A DNA stretch of 64,000 nucleotides. It comes from Moritella sp. (GTDB lineage Bacteria; Pseudomonadota; Gammaproteobacteria; Enterobacterales; Moritellaceae). Position 1 is the stretch's first letter. Every line of letters begins with the position of its first letter. Both the position numbers and the translations under genes were made by a program. The DNA is taken from NCBI RefSeq assembly GCF_013215705.1, contig NZ_JABSQR010000020.1, positions 1-64,000 of the forward strand, given 5' to 3'. The notes below the pieces were generated by a model, which searched no databases, had not been told where the DNA came from, and was given only the letters and a program-made list of their open reading frames with translations. This document shows, piece by piece, positions 28,201 through 33,372 of the stretch.

Positions 28201-29961
28201 TTTTTGAAATCGCAGGGTTCTGCCAAAGCAAAGAAATATGCGAATATGCTTAAGAATGCGAACCGTTTTCTTGAGTTTACAGCGGATATTTTTCAGTTGA
28301 TTGAAATCGCTGCTGACTTAGGTGATGAATTATCTGGTGCAAAAGCGCTGGAGGCAAGGATCGTATCATCAGATGGTTTCTTGGTCTCGCCTAAAGATAT
28401 TCGTGTGACACCTTATCGTGATACATCAAATTTACCTGGTGTTGATACATCTTTGGTTCCTTATGTTAATCAACAAGGGCATATCATTATTGGTAGTGAT
28501 AAGAATTTTGAATTCACCAAAACGGCAACGGGTAAGGTTGGACCAAGTAAAGTTAAGCAGAGTTCACCCGAGCGTCCTGAGCCCCCACGAGCTAATATAA
28601 AACCAAATAAAAACAAGAGTAAAGTAAAAGGGCGCTTTAACGAATTACGTAGTCGCGGAATTATTTCATTCCCAATTTTAAGTTCACCGTTGGACATACT
28701 TAAATTTATATTTGGTGATCCAGCAGAACTAATTTTGATTGATGTGCCTGATGTGGATCTTAGTTTTGAAATTGATCAGAAGTTCCGTCCTACGCCTATC
28801 CCTATCTTTGTTGGATATATTGGCGGTAGTATGAAAATAGCGACTGATATTAAAGTAGGTGTAGATACTGGGGGGTTATTACAAAGTATTTGTGGTAGTA
28901 ATACACCAGAACGAATTTGGGATTGCCAAGGAGAACTTTCAGCTGGAGATCGGTCATTACGTTTGTTAAATAGCATTTATATTAAGGATTGGTCTGAGCA
29001 AAGTTATTATGCTGGTGGTGACGATAGTACCGATCAAGATTGGTGGGGTGGCTACGAGCGGGAATTATCGGATAAAAATGTGTGGGACAAATATGAACTT
29101 TCAGGAGATGCAAAGGTTTATCTTGGTGCAGGTCTTGATCTCATTGTATTTGGTTCCTTCTTCCAAGGGGGACCCGGTCTAGCTGGAGGTGTTGATTTGG
29201 TTGATATTTGTGAAGCAACAACACCGAATGCTTGTGAACCACTTAAAAATGGTCGATTTACCGCTGGTGGTCAGTATGATGGTAAATTACGTGCTTATGA
29301 CCTTGCTATGCAGTTGATAACGGATCCTAAGGATGCGTTTGAACTTGGTTTTACTTTATATGTTGAACTTAAAGCGTATGTTGAAGCTTTGAAAATAAGG
29401 GTGTGGGAAGAAACCTTGGGTATTTTCCGACTTTATGATTTTACACTCGAGGGTGTTAAATGGGCTGGTAATACGGCAGTGATGGAGCAGGCTAGTATTG
29501 TTGGGGGGACCGTATTCTTTGATGCTAATGGTAATAATCTATGGGATACCAATGAACCGATTAGTTTCACTGATAGTCAGGGGCGTTCAACGTTTAATAT
29601 TCCTTATCAGTATTTTGATAAGAATGCCGATGGTTTGATTGATGAGCGTGATGGTTTGATTAAGCTTATTAATGGTGTAGATACTAGAACTGGTGAGGCG
29701 CAGCTAGTCATGCTCACAACAGTTCCTCAATCTAGAGTCATCACGCCGCTGACTACATTGATGACGCAACATATGGCGAGAGGGTTAAGTTTGGAGGAGG
29801 CTCACGATCGAGTGATTAATGAGTTCTCACTACCGGATGAGCTTAATCTAATGGACTATAATACGGCTGGAAATGTTATGCGGAGTAATCATTCACTCAT
29901 GAACCAGGTGATTGCAGCACAGAAAAATGCACTCAATGTGTTGCGACAGCGTATGCATTAA
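13237..29961 (+). CDS. Giant multidomain surface or secreted protein (5574 aa), adhesin-like
   Basis: Start chosen at 13237, which has GAAGGG nine bases upstream; an ATG at 13219 is in frame but would swallow that site. Residues 8-27 are a hydrophobic signal or anchor. Two Pmp-type coils (GGAIF with FSQN; GGAIF with FNNN) flank a Gly-rich insertion at about 170-368. Next come Calx-beta-like modules (about 440-590, 940-1050 and 1710-1830), three PA14-like modules (about 1120-1610), a LamG-like domain (about 2145-2290) and five FG-GAP loops of the DxDxDG type (20413-21200). Further Calx-beta-like modules and at least six VCBS-like GxYGxL repeats run to about 26990. EF-hand-like loops occur at 28151, 29518 and 29617. 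Paired Cys residues suit an extracytoplasmic site. It ends without an RTX tail or a visible membrane anchor. It is probably an adhesin or matrix protein; its exact role is unknown. Confidence 0.88.
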   Translation: MLKINKSMILVTVLLLLSISVLYGLIDRPSSSSVNNNSSCATGLDCTDIDKGIIRVISPLGSVLSDAIKLAGSASECSEGCIVDLRILDHDIMLDKSLDTVTNLSHPIWVIGEPKKPAVINGQGKHQIISINSDTNTGFISFFGIKFINGLAKGQEGTNAGGGGLGAGGAIFINKGKVVLEQTSFSQNKAQGGKSTEPGGKGGNHTDSCNVNSSTAHSGGSGGGFNINAKFQQTNSGVGGDKGDPCNNSGKSCTAQPKQNGTKGSWGTGGGSGGGGGGDCREHSSQDGGRTGGAGADGGFGAGGGAGGSGGGDDYQFGEGNPEPGDGGSGGYSVDKTNSGYGGEANDGIKGYFTGGDAKFGGGGAGLGGAIFIREDNNAQLTMRSSNFNNNTVNNGVSGSGHLAQAKGSALFVAKDQREQDLNYGDNLSDYPASESVPTVGLSLVNLNNDLTDRIYEGERANLKINLSQPFATQTRLYFYLSDPDAYANPGNSDDPADIGQQTKADFAWGSQFIYSVAVSAGTAGDIYLNIPRRHVGDELGAYTGIQTYLDKRLEGDESFTVNLLASDGYAIDVDNFSQQVIIEDVNFQVEILSDLSRTTICDLADGLASSDSPCEQVTSSTARNKINLDDIKSLGYVTLQAKRPINVQRTSKDGHLPENWDSNVSQYSTAVQGAFFNNALAGGLPVHYNITESGAGVQFLSNQINYNNDRYEQITDGKLDDLAGAQIFNAVIIPVSDTESENTESELPAGAARIYFSALPDAIKEESQNYTLTLQKFTDPSYDSTQLNAILANTPAGEYQFYQPKSTAKNAIFTLLDSGEFSPGIIISDNINGEQVNTTDNPLLLAEDGRAIFWVKLSSQPSADVDLKGDVKLTFSADNWFTYQKVNISSWGDVINVSTVSSDQFYNDFTLAIYPETDAKKLKITEGKIPDVTQRDVSIQVLPGLAEYTEGSKDQPEFVISLGQALPYGIKVLYKIDDGEPESILLTAYDSSIAVPYLIIDDDIINGIRKINIKLTGITNLSDEPLAGVSYSQGGDIASFTIQDDDIATILISQHQTEKPTVGDKVILSPEVAVIGFKDNGDLMIQHYDPLIKDIVIEKKGAGKLASSVVARHGLLQEIAPNEQSDSPSIYFPILPLEAEFTRNEAPFTRNDLVGNTVVRYRGQLKVTQTGYYRFNLAGPATALAELWLNPVGGDRQNKGLIASLNKAPVLGVKDDKEISYLLDMEQSYYIEALYQNASTQPVGEFSVSWQFSDVSEGPFFELVTISKDNLIPGTLTSGFMVETWQDIAVDSIAEFTASQSYLNKSPDNSKMLTRALDIPLNDEDKIGRRIRTILTAPETGEYIFALASDGDAQLALQGEELEPRILAYIDGNEKYGKYEVKVESHTKYTRVQFELSRFNHAITAEDPWTVEYTMGENKGTLPLGNNKKLSLLPDLTGVTTICSEYFFINSDTLTWYGQADKPVLNNELYIGRPPTYSKPDTCKDNPNDGLYPNYDGKSITFIFQENIKNVTADDYVKFIVDGHDLDDPADYPKEHDWWWDAAIETETQTEGQKNSQQRSLGVHLIKGQQYTLEVLQINSLEAQHLSVAWQKPSDTGLVLLSADSLSLPQVLLPIELLATTSNINKSALATTPDSVSVSLKLSGKSVFLLGQEYIVKSITLKGATNLDGTLSASTFMQFNSGFSGSVSQDVVLTEAATPVNLILRDQVSDADEMNLTVGQQQRLGFRLKSQPLPNAKVTIILEQSGVGSDENNSAAISLSCDHVSSDDCSKFNFTAEDWDQPQFVNVIAKSVGTDQQGNYSPNLSYINLTAKQNNSLRDSPIYIQDSIKIQIFPGSLNTHRIYFVKSNEEKINEIRFSSSSVGNIIVTDNTGAEVEGWTWVFKDKQLVASKNGAELLTLLPYSTEEAGSIDAGINAGVDPITLTAQAVVTSALFKQEPKWQGNLHIAGIRLEAKGERTTVSADVSLMLTNGLPKIVILSHITDEDPDLKQPKTFSYHALSSSVEDNIIANVGEILLTEFGSLTVLNQNGYAAWSFEANPRPQADLISFNISNAENVTEKTISLVDINKQPRIITSYVALSDPSKPLATLSISDNSFTEDSGKIAITARLSEPATQATRVYFNINTASSNEPSNIALKLKDKTKGYALEVADESVLLRGEDSAGITLEMWLYPKISNSQQGLFVGDNNNEESNLLTIKNKVLTSFNGFTFDLPDSVIKKQWFHIAYTSSALGEVWYVNGEKVATNNANVIASIPTHLRAIGRAKNKTEYFSGEIDEVRIWTQPRTDMQIRSSYSITLPTAGLNDDYPSLSGLWHFNQLSLANIGNENTQSTLVNSQGDELDLEDPVVKQEVWLVKQSAQEGDDYEMLTGFVTRSSNLFNLETVSRGRLFTIADFNGDNLPDAVIMDDSGQLYLHLNLNKKINQNPQFQIKPLNLILKNTVSMTAGDVDQDGDVDLILGTSDGLLYQLTNTGDLKQPKFLQAHSLYQKGSQPELTSMLSPTLVDLNNDGKLELVVISNEGKTVHFSIEKGLANAEGKGYSVLTRSHTSLLNLPKLTQMEQGYFIQFVDLDNDGDKDAVIDYIGNKPGQLPGGLKYFENYGNAEQPYYVAAPHSNIANYLRHLDTDIGGDNITMQHAYDQVELYQFFDWDGDGDDDLFQSNHQGVISLKETQGFSFVTIDEGNSEANILIKLKDDQRAEPLEFIQLQIVEGNVNQADYYTKTGSDLVRIDIKDNDQVGLVVKRGNNSVLTLNDPNVRIEVSETETRSKLYKVHLASQPNNVVKVKIATTAPELGGLVSKVEGEGFKDTISFKFNPEGDNWNTDQLFWVKGVDDLVDDESTLFSYLFITKSEDINYDNLANVLPATGIENNDHAAINVRFSSLPTAAIAPGSIHATEGEINAVEVRLTSKPTQAVKVSLVPEDNQLTFFPQRRIIKMVDVDAVSRQVKTIMARSDKACTDTKGVYGTLCWKSNGDYTYQQETVVEEGQANENFSYVIDNGYGRLSSDSLSITLMNTEDKQQNDPVILSKSGNLFFNANSLAGQSIDLIFTPENWDLTRTVAVAAVDDDIVEYNHIRHIELLLTDPQQMIQGNYGQIKWNSDGSYQYRLSRDLSESVYQEQRLYFTQIDNKQSHTLDIAIVSTVNESGVDIAVHSCIDRENYKSDRDCFKSLDNVKEQTFTGTTGGRLSGMSSDLLDPVYQMTTTLPLVVNIEDNDKPIVRAGVDLNAGENTHPGYFTFSVLENVGYPGGLPVNYTLYGYNSSDSHGATAESKPPKGSDVLADPGPDFQGYDTLMSGTLYIPEDKKRVSFPIFPIDDLTPEESLAARYEKVVVVINPPVSNEDNPEHADQYRLDLVHPETHKAAVRILDNEDIGLKIVMPEGGLTVEEGRYNGFRVGLKSQPQTDVKLAFYYEDVRYQNQRDRTFMNIEPIVFSTNNWNQWQTVDIHLFNNLISNDDALAPRYSNIYFTLLDESNACQQDYANPSECEPFYNTMKGALNLTSPTDVEGKDALVIEGAVSFSGATSAKGDYGTVSLTTIKGSKDYLGDFIYRISDGKFGSSDSQQAILTAIAKASIGKIYDVFEYQIARNKNDTLTQKLAVEISAVNQAVLTSVPSSTATIIFPDGDNGTLTFDLAKNSYRYTLNTDSSDYTQSHWTFSDSFIYSLGNNDSEGEIVENFAFNVDLTKHTATSAGKTLSAQVNGYSPGVCDSENNLTVCIDGEGAPYITGQIISSTLDTGSELEENIRIDVSQYGRTYVLPKVTNMSLRDLDDKDLWVGKGLLTTNPLFTANPLNSVASLIAVDNEINLAGQYGELILSQDASYIYTLDETLIKAGLDNIDERTVTERFNYILNNHSDNVLALTVTYKQSGGASQVQVQVDSELLSSVEGKKLQFSGKLLDKDSSIKLVRAGQATSSVYLQEAALDPIEIAQGISEVLGFLQERLYDTSVPLLGRLGGGPTGLTSGDASHANIPSFSERIQDIVVSELLKQPHLTTTEIQKIFTKALQATFGYYHIPVQILKFDNEKLMLKLSFTAGFSAQTDEFVTDWGMPGMGHFTGAARGTFKFTSDLVFGIKFDRNKKDTGDQKAARPSIFIVTDRAALDRLLGSPVSEPVELYSLQTWEGISIASNGIIFINQQGNIPGINSKPAKPENMASINADLKKKKIEVYWQWKRVNPRHSDPYQDKPIYDFSVIEGIVKTLLSEEDVIYGKDSHDAPFIEISLKQPESIGPNKNVAIIISNEVDPDHNINKASTNQERQNIVAVLDYLSTLKDGLQFKKRSIKATDFNDKDNNRGSQALNFNFNINVIEAIDSTLFGPRNSTFTADIIVSEIKPAVELKTDRTLVMLSTTHKDPSVILKTSCKKTADNRCKPEKLNIKAPWLNALTGTTKSVPSDMNVFKKKSVWSDTLKLEDGDLKVIGTLKKTGNDYHIEWTWEFSSLSAENVAFKGKDKLKNIDDIQLKGAGDTQWTIVQYTLSKYRMMFFKSENTDTPSVDTVSKLSLSLSSALDFSGDMQLFIASVSISQAPMQPANVSDTGQTSPAKVFKTLVGNYEDRDQVAEITDANVDVNLAAYIVGQYGVLSLTKQGDYNYYLKRDVSESSYILNCRDWEVKPPTTEQEAADKVLCKDLVKSEFISMTEEEQKEDQYKYKIKALFQGYKIYCTDEEKVSEGQDCKVHSPNILMTKTTEDDLKLKGVASLENAIDIMGEGIPNWETSSNLSNKSTLNEFYNRIIARSTEDTTEDTTYGITQLQDDFFISTQNDLTFRKLSLMIRGQNKLMVSFDDKLEMTYIGSFNDGVNGWTGDNLSTLEPGIGAMIKAGPGLIQPMAKANLFAEWALESTNGILYWTEIRKEKQSVVKFTLGGDAALYAQIDTAMGNNNGDRVGGDIDFPLPSVIANLGLTARYSGTGLFSNVSSRGGEFIFGIYNLGLDLGSLLSDQLVEPLSHVATEMAPIRPIANALTADMKLFSKLSLQHVFDSNNDGKVTVLEIPTPFLKSQGSAKAKKYANMLKNANRFLEFTADIFQLIEIAADLGDELSGAKALEARIVSSDGFLVSPKDIRVTPYRDTSNLPGVDTSLVPYVNQQGHIIIGSDKNFEFTKTATGKVGPSKVKQSSPERPEPPRANIKPNKNKSKVKGRFNELRSRGIISFPILSSPLDILKFIFGDPAELILIDVPDVDLSFEIDQKFRPTPIPIFVGYIGGSMKIATDIKVGVDTGGLLQSICGSNTPERIWDCQGELSAGDRSLRLLNSIYIKDWSEQSYYAGGDDSTDQDWWGGYERELSDKNVWDKYELSGDAKVYLGAGLDLIVFGSFFQGGPGLAGGVDLVDICEATTPNACEPLKNGRFTAGGQYDGKLRAYDLAMQLITDPKDAFELGFTLYVELKAYVEALKIRVWEETLGIFRLYDFTLEGVKWAGNTAVMEQASIVGGTVFFDANGNNLWDTNEPISFTDSQGRSTFNIPYQYFDKNADGLIDERDGLIKLINGVDTRTGEAQLVMLTTVPQSRVITPLTTLMTQHMARGLSLEEAHDRVINEFSLPDELNLMDYNTAGNVMRSNHSLMNQVIAAQKNALNVLRQRMH
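13711..14343 (+). repeat. Gly-rich low-complexity insertion in the giant protein
   Basis: About 210 codons dominated by Gly with Ser, Asp, Asn and Ala, encoded mostly by GGT, lying between two Pmp-like beta-helix coils. It also contains a few paired Cys residues (CNNSGKSC, and CNV and CRE nearby). The DNA shows many short GGTGGT runs, which make it prone to length change. Long reverse-frame readings here are by-products of the GGT bias. Confidence 0.85.
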
Positions 29962-30025
29962 TAATGCTTTATTGAATCATTAAAGACATTGTTAAGTTCT
30001 AATCTAAGAAGTTAACTGTAAATTG

Positions 30026-30063
30026 AATTACGAATCCTGATATTATTAGGGTTCGTAATTTTG
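30026..30063 (+). terminator. Terminator after the giant gene
   Basis: AATTACGAATCCT (30026-30038) pairs with AGGGTTCGTAATT (30048-30060) over 13 positions with one G-U wobble and runs into TTTT. It lies 65 bases after the stop codon. Confidence 0.8.
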
Positions 30064-30308
30064 TAGCAATTAAACCGGAAATTTTCACCTTGTATCTATA
30101 CTTTTCTTGTTCGTAACGATAACCAAGTGCGAACAGAAAATCGAATAAGGTAAGTAATACAAAAGCAGATGGGTTGACCATTTCAGCATCGTAATGCCGT
30201 GAAGATACAGACTGTAGCAAACCGCCTATCCTTACTATAATTAAGGATAGGCGGTTTATACAGATTCAGGGATAGGGTGTTTAGTTACTTAGAATTGTGA
30301 ATAAATCA
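30064..30308. other. Non-coding stretch with a second strong hairpin
   Basis: Between the giant gene and ygiM. A 15-bp perfect stem at 30220-30234 and 30242-30256 (loop 30235-30241) can terminate either strand. The bases before it hold a 73-codon open frame on the minus strand that has no good ribosome binding site and no family I recognise. I read this as non-coding or as the remnant of a repeat, not as a gene. Confidence 0.55.
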
Positions 30309-30956
30309 TTAATCCCAGCCGTTATTTTTCTTGCGACGGAAGCGAATTGATGGAATGATTAATCCAGCAATTAAACCGGCAGCAAGAATGAGCGCACCGA
30401 GGATCATGAAGCGATGTTGTTCATCTTCTTCTTTGGTATCTAGGCGGGTAGATAATTGCTCATTTTCTTCACGTAAACGCACTGCTTCTTCAGTTAATGC
30501 GCTGTTCTCTGCCGTTAAAGAAGCAATATTATTCGCTTGTGCAGCGATGCCAGCTTCTTTTTCTGCGAGTACATCACGGTTAGCATCCGTTAACGTTGCG
30601 ATAGCCGCGGTGTTTTTACTGCTGATTTTCGCTAATGCTGCTTTGGTTTTTACCAGTTCAGCTTGTAGCTTAGGTGTTCGTACTTTCAAACTCACTTGTC
30701 GTGACAGTGATTTACCGTCAATCCACGCGGTTTTGTCTTTGCTAGTGATGATCTGCGTAAAGTTAGAGCCTGCATTCGTTTGTAAATAGGTGACCGCTTC
30801 ACCGGCTTTGACCGTACCAATAATCCGATATTGGGTCCCTGGACCTGAATGCATATAAATCGCCACATCATCACTGATATAACGTGTTTCTTTCGCAAAG
30901 CTAGATACGCTAACGAGTGTTAGCAGTGTTGCGATAATGAGTTGTTTAATCTTCAC
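30309..30956 (-). CDS. ygiM: YgiM-like SH3-domain protein, TIGR04211 family
   Basis: 215 aa. A signal peptide (residues 1-21, ending SFA) is followed by a bacterial SH3 domain (about 24-90, with YMHSGPGTQYRIIGTVKAGE). A coiled coil follows (about 95-180, rich in Ala, Glu and Leu), then one transmembrane helix near the C-terminus (MILGALILAAGLIAGLIIP) and a basic cytoplasmic tail (RFRRKKNN). The layout equals E. coli YgiM (206 aa). The SH3b domain suggests binding to peptidoglycan in the periplasm; the precise role is not known. In E. coli ygiM is near ygiF and glnE, as here. Confidence 0.93.
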   Translation of the reverse strand: MKIKQLIIATLLTLVSVSSFAKETRYISDDVAIYMHSGPGTQYRIIGTVKAGEAVTYLQTNAGSNFTQIITSKDKTAWIDGKSLSRQVSLKVRTPKLQAELVKTKAALAKISSKNTAAIATLTDANRDVLAEKEAGIAAQANNIASLTAENSALTEEAVRLREENEQLSTRLDTKEEDEQHRFMILGALILAAGLIAGLIIPSIRFRRKKNNGWD

Positions 30957-31070
30957 AAAATGTCCCGTAGACGAAGTATTATGATAAGCATCATAAGTAT
31001 AAAATCGAATTTCGACAAGCCTCAGATGCTAATTTACCGTCACAAAAATATAAATTGAGTGGATTTACAA

Positions 31071-31100
31071 AAAAGGCCATCAATTTTCTGATGGCCTTTT
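31071..31100. terminator. Bidirectional terminator downstream of pit
   Basis: AAAAGGCCATCA (31071-31082) is the exact reverse complement of TGATGGCCTTTT (31089-31100), with a 6-base loop and A/T tracts on both sides. On the minus strand it ends the DUF47-pit operon. Confidence 0.92.
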
Positions 31101-31117
31101 CATCACAATGTAACCAA

Positions 31118-32392
31118 TTACACTACAAAGACAGCTTCTAAGATCTTGTAGAAAATAATTGAGAGCACTGCACCAGCAGGTAGTGTTACGACCCAAGAAA
31201 CCACGATCGTTCTGACAACGTTGAGATTCAGTGCCGCAATACCACGCGCCATACCTACACCTAACACAGCCCCTACGAGCGTTTGTGTGGTAGAAATAGG
31301 TAAACCTGAACCTGAGGCAATAACAACCGTTGTCGCCGTCGCTAGCTGTGCTGCAAAGCCACGGCTTGGGGTTAGTTCGGTGATACCAGTGCCGATAGTT
31401 GACATTACTTTATGACCCATAGTCGCTAGACCAACCACGATACCGAAACCACCCAGTGGTAAGATCCACCATGCTAGCTCGGCTTTTTCGGCAATTTCGC
31501 CACCGTGTTGAACAATAGAGACCACCGCTGCTAATGGACCAATCGCATTGGCAACATCGTTAGAGCCGTGCGCAAATGCCATAGCACAAGCGGTAATGAT
31601 CATTAAGATACCAAATACTTTCTCTACATTAGAGAAGTGCATGTCTTTGTCATTACTTGGGTTGTAGTTCTGTTTGCTGATATAAATAGCACCAACAATA
31701 GCAACCAGTAGACTGATCACTGCCGAAGCAACTAAAGCTTCACCTGTGGTTAAATGTAAACCGACATGTTTTAGGCCTTTTTTAATCGTGACCATTGCAA
31801 TAACAAATGTCGTTAGAGCCATGTAGAAAGGCACGTAACGTTTGGCGTTAGCCAGCGGATCTTTAGTATCAAAAATGAGTTTTTGAATACTCATAAAGGT
31901 GAAATAAGCGATGACACCGGAGAGTACGGGGGTGAGCACCCAACTGCCAACAATACCACCGGCTTTATCCCACTGTACGGCTTCTGGACCAACACTGACA
32001 ACCGCAAAACCTATGATGGCCCCGATAATTGAGTGTGTCGTTGATACTGGCCAGCCAAAAATTGATGCGATCATTAACCAAGTACCCGCCGCAAGTAGCG
32101 AAGCGATCATACCAAATGCTAATGCATCAGGGCGGCCTTGTTCTTTAAATACGGCAAGGTCAACGATACCTTTACGCACGGTATCGGTTACTTCACCACC
32201 GGCTAAATAAGCGCCAGCAAATTCAAAGATGATGGCGATAAAGATCGCTTGTTTTACGGTTAGTGATTTGGTACCTACAGAGGTCCCCATCGCATTTGCT
32301 ACGTCATTGGCACCAATGCCCCATGCCATATAAAGACCGAAGACAGCCGCAAGAAACAGTAGATAAGGACCGTATGCTTGAATGATTTCCAT
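31118..32392 (-). CDS. pit: Pit-type low-affinity inorganic phosphate transporter
   Basis: 424 aa inner-membrane protein with about ten hydrophobic segments. The PiT/PNP signature GANDVANA occurs twice in inverted halves (AWGIGANDVANAMGTSVG and FAHGSNDVANAIGPLA), each followed by a PVSTTHSIIG-like motif (the second as LPISTTQTLVG). It imports phosphate, often as a metal-phosphate complex, by H+ or Na+ symport. It is shorter than E. coli PitA and resembles the PiT type paired with a DUF47 gene, which lies 22 bases upstream here. No Pho box was recognised in front of the pair. Confidence 0.93.
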   Translation of the reverse strand: MEIIQAYGPYLLFLAAVFGLYMAWGIGANDVANAMGTSVGTKSLTVKQAIFIAIIFEFAGAYLAGGEVTDTVRKGIVDLAVFKEQGRPDALAFGMIASLLAAGTWLMIASIFGWPVSTTHSIIGAIIGFAVVSVGPEAVQWDKAGGIVGSWVLTPVLSGVIAYFTFMSIQKLIFDTKDPLANAKRYVPFYMALTTFVIAMVTIKKGLKHVGLHLTTGEALVASAVISLLVAIVGAIYISKQNYNPSNDKDMHFSNVEKVFGILMIITACAMAFAHGSNDVANAIGPLAAVVSIVQHGGEIAEKAELAWWILPLGGFGIVVGLATMGHKVMSTIGTGITELTPSRGFAAQLATATTVVIASGSGLPISTTQTLVGAVLGVGMARGIAALNLNVVRTIVVSWVVTLPAGAVLSIIFYKILEAVFVV

Positions 32393-32414
32393 TATTTATA
32401 TACCTATAGTGATC

Positions 32415-33095
32415 TTAATTACGCGCTAGCATTAGTTCGAGGCGTGCGCCAACAGTTTCGGCTTGATCGGCTAAGCCGCCAACCCACTCTAAGATTTTGT
32501 AAAGGAACATAACATCAATTGGATTGTAGTTATTTTCAATTTTACGTAGTTTCTGACGTAATACGATCTGCATTGCATCGGTATCATCTTCGATACAATC
32601 AAGTTCGTTGATCATGTTTTCAACAAGATCTACTTCACGGCCTCTAAAGCCAGTTTCAAGTAGCTCATCTAATTCATTAATGGCTTTTTTAGCCTGCGCG
32701 GTTGCATCAATGCAACGTTTTAGGTACAGCGTGAAATCATCCGAAATTTCGGTCGGAAGTTGCAAGTTGCGACCGATAACACGACCGGCAATATCTTTCG
32801 CACGATTGGCGATCTTATCTTGCTGAGTAAGCAGGTCTAACATATCAGTACGATCGACAGGCATAAAGATACCACGTGGTAACTTCAAACGAATTTCACG
32901 TTTCAATACGTCAGCATCTCGCTCACATTGAGAAATTTGCTGGCGGATTATTTCCGCTTTATCCCAGTCTTGTTGTGCTGTTGCAATAAAGAATGGAACT
33001 AACAATTCACAAGTCTCATGCACTTTCGTGATGTGTTCTTGTAATGGGGTAATCGGCGACTTAGCAAAAAGTCCTAAAATCGTATTTACTGGCAT
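32415..33095 (-). CDS. DUF47 / PhoU-like phosphate transport accessory protein (TIGR00153)
   Basis: 226 aa from the ATG at 33095 (MPVNTILGLFAKSPITPLQE), the usual family start, with GGA upstream. An in-frame extension of 27 codons has no family match. It is an all-helical PhoU-like cytosolic protein with metal-binding acidic patches in its helices (CERDADVLKREIR, CIEDDTDAMQ). The family is nearly always encoded just before a PiT transporter and is thought to control its activity. It is 22 bases upstream of pit, and one terminator ends both. Confidence 0.92.
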   Translation of the reverse strand: MPVNTILGLFAKSPITPLQEHITKVHETCELLVPFFIATAQQDWDKAEIIRQQISQCERDADVLKREIRLKLPRGIFMPVDRTDMLDLLTQQDKIANRAKDIAGRVIGRNLQLPTEISDDFTLYLKRCIDATAQAKKAINELDELLETGFRGREVDLVENMINELDCIEDDTDAMQIVLRQKLRKIENNYNPIDVMFLYKILEWVGGLADQAETVGARLELMLARN

Positions 33096-33372
33096 AGCCA
33101 TAATCCATGTATGTGACAATAATATGTACACTTTTAAAGATGTCGGGAATGTTAAACCACTCTCACGAGTTTGCAATATAAAAATTGCTTAATTAGCGAT
33201 TGAATTAGACCAATATCAATATATTTCTTTTTTTAACTGCTAATAATATTCACTAATTAGGTATTTAACCTTAGACAGCTTTTAAAATAATTGGTAAGTT
33301 TTATACTTTAAGTGCGGGATACGCTGTTTTATCTTGGCATTATTTTATCGTTTATGAGTCTAGCGAGGCCGG

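Noticed and set aside
29999-30220. 73-codon minus-strand open frame between the giant gene and ygiM
   Set aside because: No ribosome binding site, no family resemblance, and it runs through the giant gene's terminator hairpin up to the edge of another hairpin. It is more likely a repeat remnant or chance frame.
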